The position numbers and the translations under genes are program-made. DNA of 15,530 nt, taken from an uncultured Porphyromonadaceae bacterium (lineage in GTDB: Bacteria > Bacteroidota > Bacteroidia > Bacteroidales > Muribaculaceae). The stretch covers positions 1 through 15,530 of the forward strand of contig CAMWRO010000037.1 of the NCBI GenBank assembly GCA_947176615.1, read 5' to 3'. The notes under the pieces were generated by a model. It searched no databases and was not told the origin of the DNA. It saw only the letters and a list, made by a program, of their open reading frames with translations. Position 1 is the first letter of the stretch. Each line of letters starts with the position of its first letter. Of this stretch, positions 14,303 through 15,530 are shown piece after piece.

Positions 14303-15530
14303 TTATAGTCCGTTCTGTACGATTTCGATAAGCTCGTCGGGTGTGACGGTCTTCTGTTGGCCGGTTGTCATGTTTTTGAGGGTGACAGTCGAGGTGGCAA
14401 TCTCGTTTTCGCCGATAATGGCGACGTAGGGGATTGCGAGAGAGTCGGCGTAGGACATCTGTTTTTTCATTTTTACCGCCTCGGGGTAAAGTTCGGCCGA
14501 TATACCGGCGGCACGGAGCTTGCGCAGTATTGCGAGCGAGGCCGCCGCGCCTTCGTCGCCAAAGTTGGCAAACATTACCTTGGCTGCGCCGTCGACACTT
14601 TCGGGATAGAGGTTGAGGGTGTTGAGCACGTCATAGATGCGGTCGGCGCCGAATGAGATACCCACGCCCGACACGCCCGGCAGTCCGAAGATGCCTGTGA
14701 GGTTGTCATAGCGGCCGCCGCCGGTGATGCTGCCGATTGCCACATCGCGGGCCTTGACCTCGATAATGGTGCCGGTGTAGTAGTTGAGGCCGCGGGCGAG
14801 CGACACGTCGAGTTCGAGGTCGGCATCAAGTCCGAGTTTCTCGGTCGAGAGCATTACTTCGCGCAGTTCTTCAACACCTTTTGTTCCGGTCTCGCTGTCT
14901 TTGAGCAGCTCGGCGAGCGCGTCAAGACGCTCGGCGTTAGTGCCGCTGAGGGTGATGATGGGGGTTATTCGGGTGACGGCCTCGTCGCTGATTCCGCGGT
15001 CGCGCAGCTCCTCCTGAACCTTTTCAAGACCGATTTTGTCGATTTTGTCGATAGCGACGGTGATGTCGATAATCTTTTCGGGGGCGCCGATGAGCTCGGC
15101 GATGCCGGCAAGCACCTTGCGGTTGTTGAGCTTGACGGTGATGTTGATTTTGAGGCGGCGGAACACCTCGTCGATCATCTGAATCAGCTCGATTTCGTTA
15201 ATGAGCGAGTCGCTGCCGATAACGTCGGCGTCACACTGGTAAAACTCGCGGTAACGGCCTTTCTGCGGACGGTCGGCACGCCACACGGGCTGAATCTGGA
15301 AACGCTTGAAGGGGAACACCAGTTCGTTGCGGTGCATTACCACGAAGCGGGCAAACGGGACGGTCAGGTCGTAGCGGAGGCCTTTTTCGCAGAGCTGGGC
15401 GGCAAGACGGTTGCACTCGCCGGCCTCGATGAGGTCGCGGTCAACCCCGCGCAGAAAGTCGCCCGCGTCGAGAATCTTGAACTGCAGCTTGTCGCCCTCC
15501 GCGCCGTATTTCCCCATCAGGGTTGCAAGG
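14303..15530 (-). CDS. hisS: Histidyl-tRNA synthetase, 5' end beyond window
   Basis: Class II synthetase charging tRNA-His. The frame is open to the right edge and reads LATLMGKYGAEGDKL, matching the conserved region some 45-55 residues from the usual N-terminus. The ATG at 15517 is therefore internal and the true start lies outside. Motif 2 is seen in RYDLTVPFARFVV and PVWRADRPQKGRYREFYQCD. The histidine-specific loop is LARGLNYYTGTIIEV, motif 3 is GGGRYDNLTG with GVGISFGADRIYDVL, and the C-terminal anticodon-binding domain follows (KVMFANFGDEG to the end). All signature residues that fall in the window look intact. It is an essential cytoplasmic chromosomal gene. The MITE-like element begins 19 bp after the stop and could act as its terminator through its hairpins, as no other terminator is evident. 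Confidence 0.96.
   Translation of the reverse strand, partial: LATLMGKYGAEGDKLQFKILDAGDFLRGVDRDLIEAGECNRLAAQLCEKGLRYDLTVPFARFVVMHRNELVFPFKRFQIQPVWRADRPQKGRYREFYQCDADVIGSDSLINEIELIQMIDEVFRRLKINITVKLNNRKVLAGIAELIGAPEKIIDITVAIDKIDKIGLEKVQEELRDRGISDEAVTRITPIITLSGTNAERLDALAELLKDSETGTKGVEELREVMLSTEKLGLDADLELDVSLARGLNYYTGTIIEVKARDVAIGSITGGGRYDNLTGIFGLPGVSGVGISFGADRIYDVLNTLNLYPESVDGAAKVMFANFGDEGAAASLAILRKLRAAGISAELYPEAVKMKKQMSYADSLAIPYVAIIGENEIATSTVTLKNMTTGQQKTVTPDELIEIVQNGL

Noticed and set aside
14121..14429. Plus-strand ORF of 102 codons containing GHIATAMLP and MKHPL
   Set aside because: It is made by the inverted repeats of the MITE-like element plus antisense of hisS.

Overview
The window looks like a Bacteroidales chromosome, probably Muribaculaceae-like. 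Several upstream regions carry the Bacteroidetes -7 element TAnnTTTG. A secreted protein ends in a 'YDLTGR' tail of the type-IX-secretion kind, and there is a periplasmic family-2 glycoside hydrolase with a DUF4982-type region. The order is firm; the family is inference from style, not from a database match.

Region 1 (about 1-8.0 kb) is the early half and the start of the late half of an integrated phage or phage-like element. A divergent regulator pair sits at 7286-7986: a Cro-like small protein on minus and an XRE repressor on plus. Leftwards on the minus strand follow a small unknown protein, a 978-residue TOPRIM-primase/SF3-helicase, a PP-loop PAPS-reductase-family protein broken by one -1 frameshift, and two small unknown genes linked by ATGA stop/start overlaps. 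This operon ends in a hairpin at 2070-2116. A gene-free region then holds a dense array of TTTGTTAC boxes framed by a 15-bp inverted repeat (1743-2002), the best candidate for a replication origin or control centre. Beyond it a second minus-strand transcript, with its own -7 box, carries a 155-aa phage protein, a small (apparently frameshifted) protein and the start of an S49 capsid protease that runs off the left edge. No integrase, terminase, portal or attachment core is visible, so the left end of the element is outside the window and the right end can only be placed after 7986.

Region 2 (7987-8776) is about 790 bp without a convincing gene. It is packed with short hairpins and includes a 198-bp element (8501-8698) that is symmetric to the base about a 22-bp palindrome.

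Region 3 (8777-15530) is ordinary chromosome, all on the minus strand: a secreted protein with a sorting-type C-terminus, a two-gene operon of unknown small proteins with a textbook promoter, a GH2 beta-galactosidase-type enzyme with its own strong terminator, and hisS (5' end beyond the window). Between hisS and the GH2 gene lies a 341-bp MITE-like element with near-identical terminal inverted repeats. Its end supplies the start codon and first five codons of the GH2 gene.

The strongest second-look items are the TTTGTTAC array, the MITE that donates a start codon, the structure-conserved 198-bp palindrome, and the Fe-S PP-loop protein of the phage.
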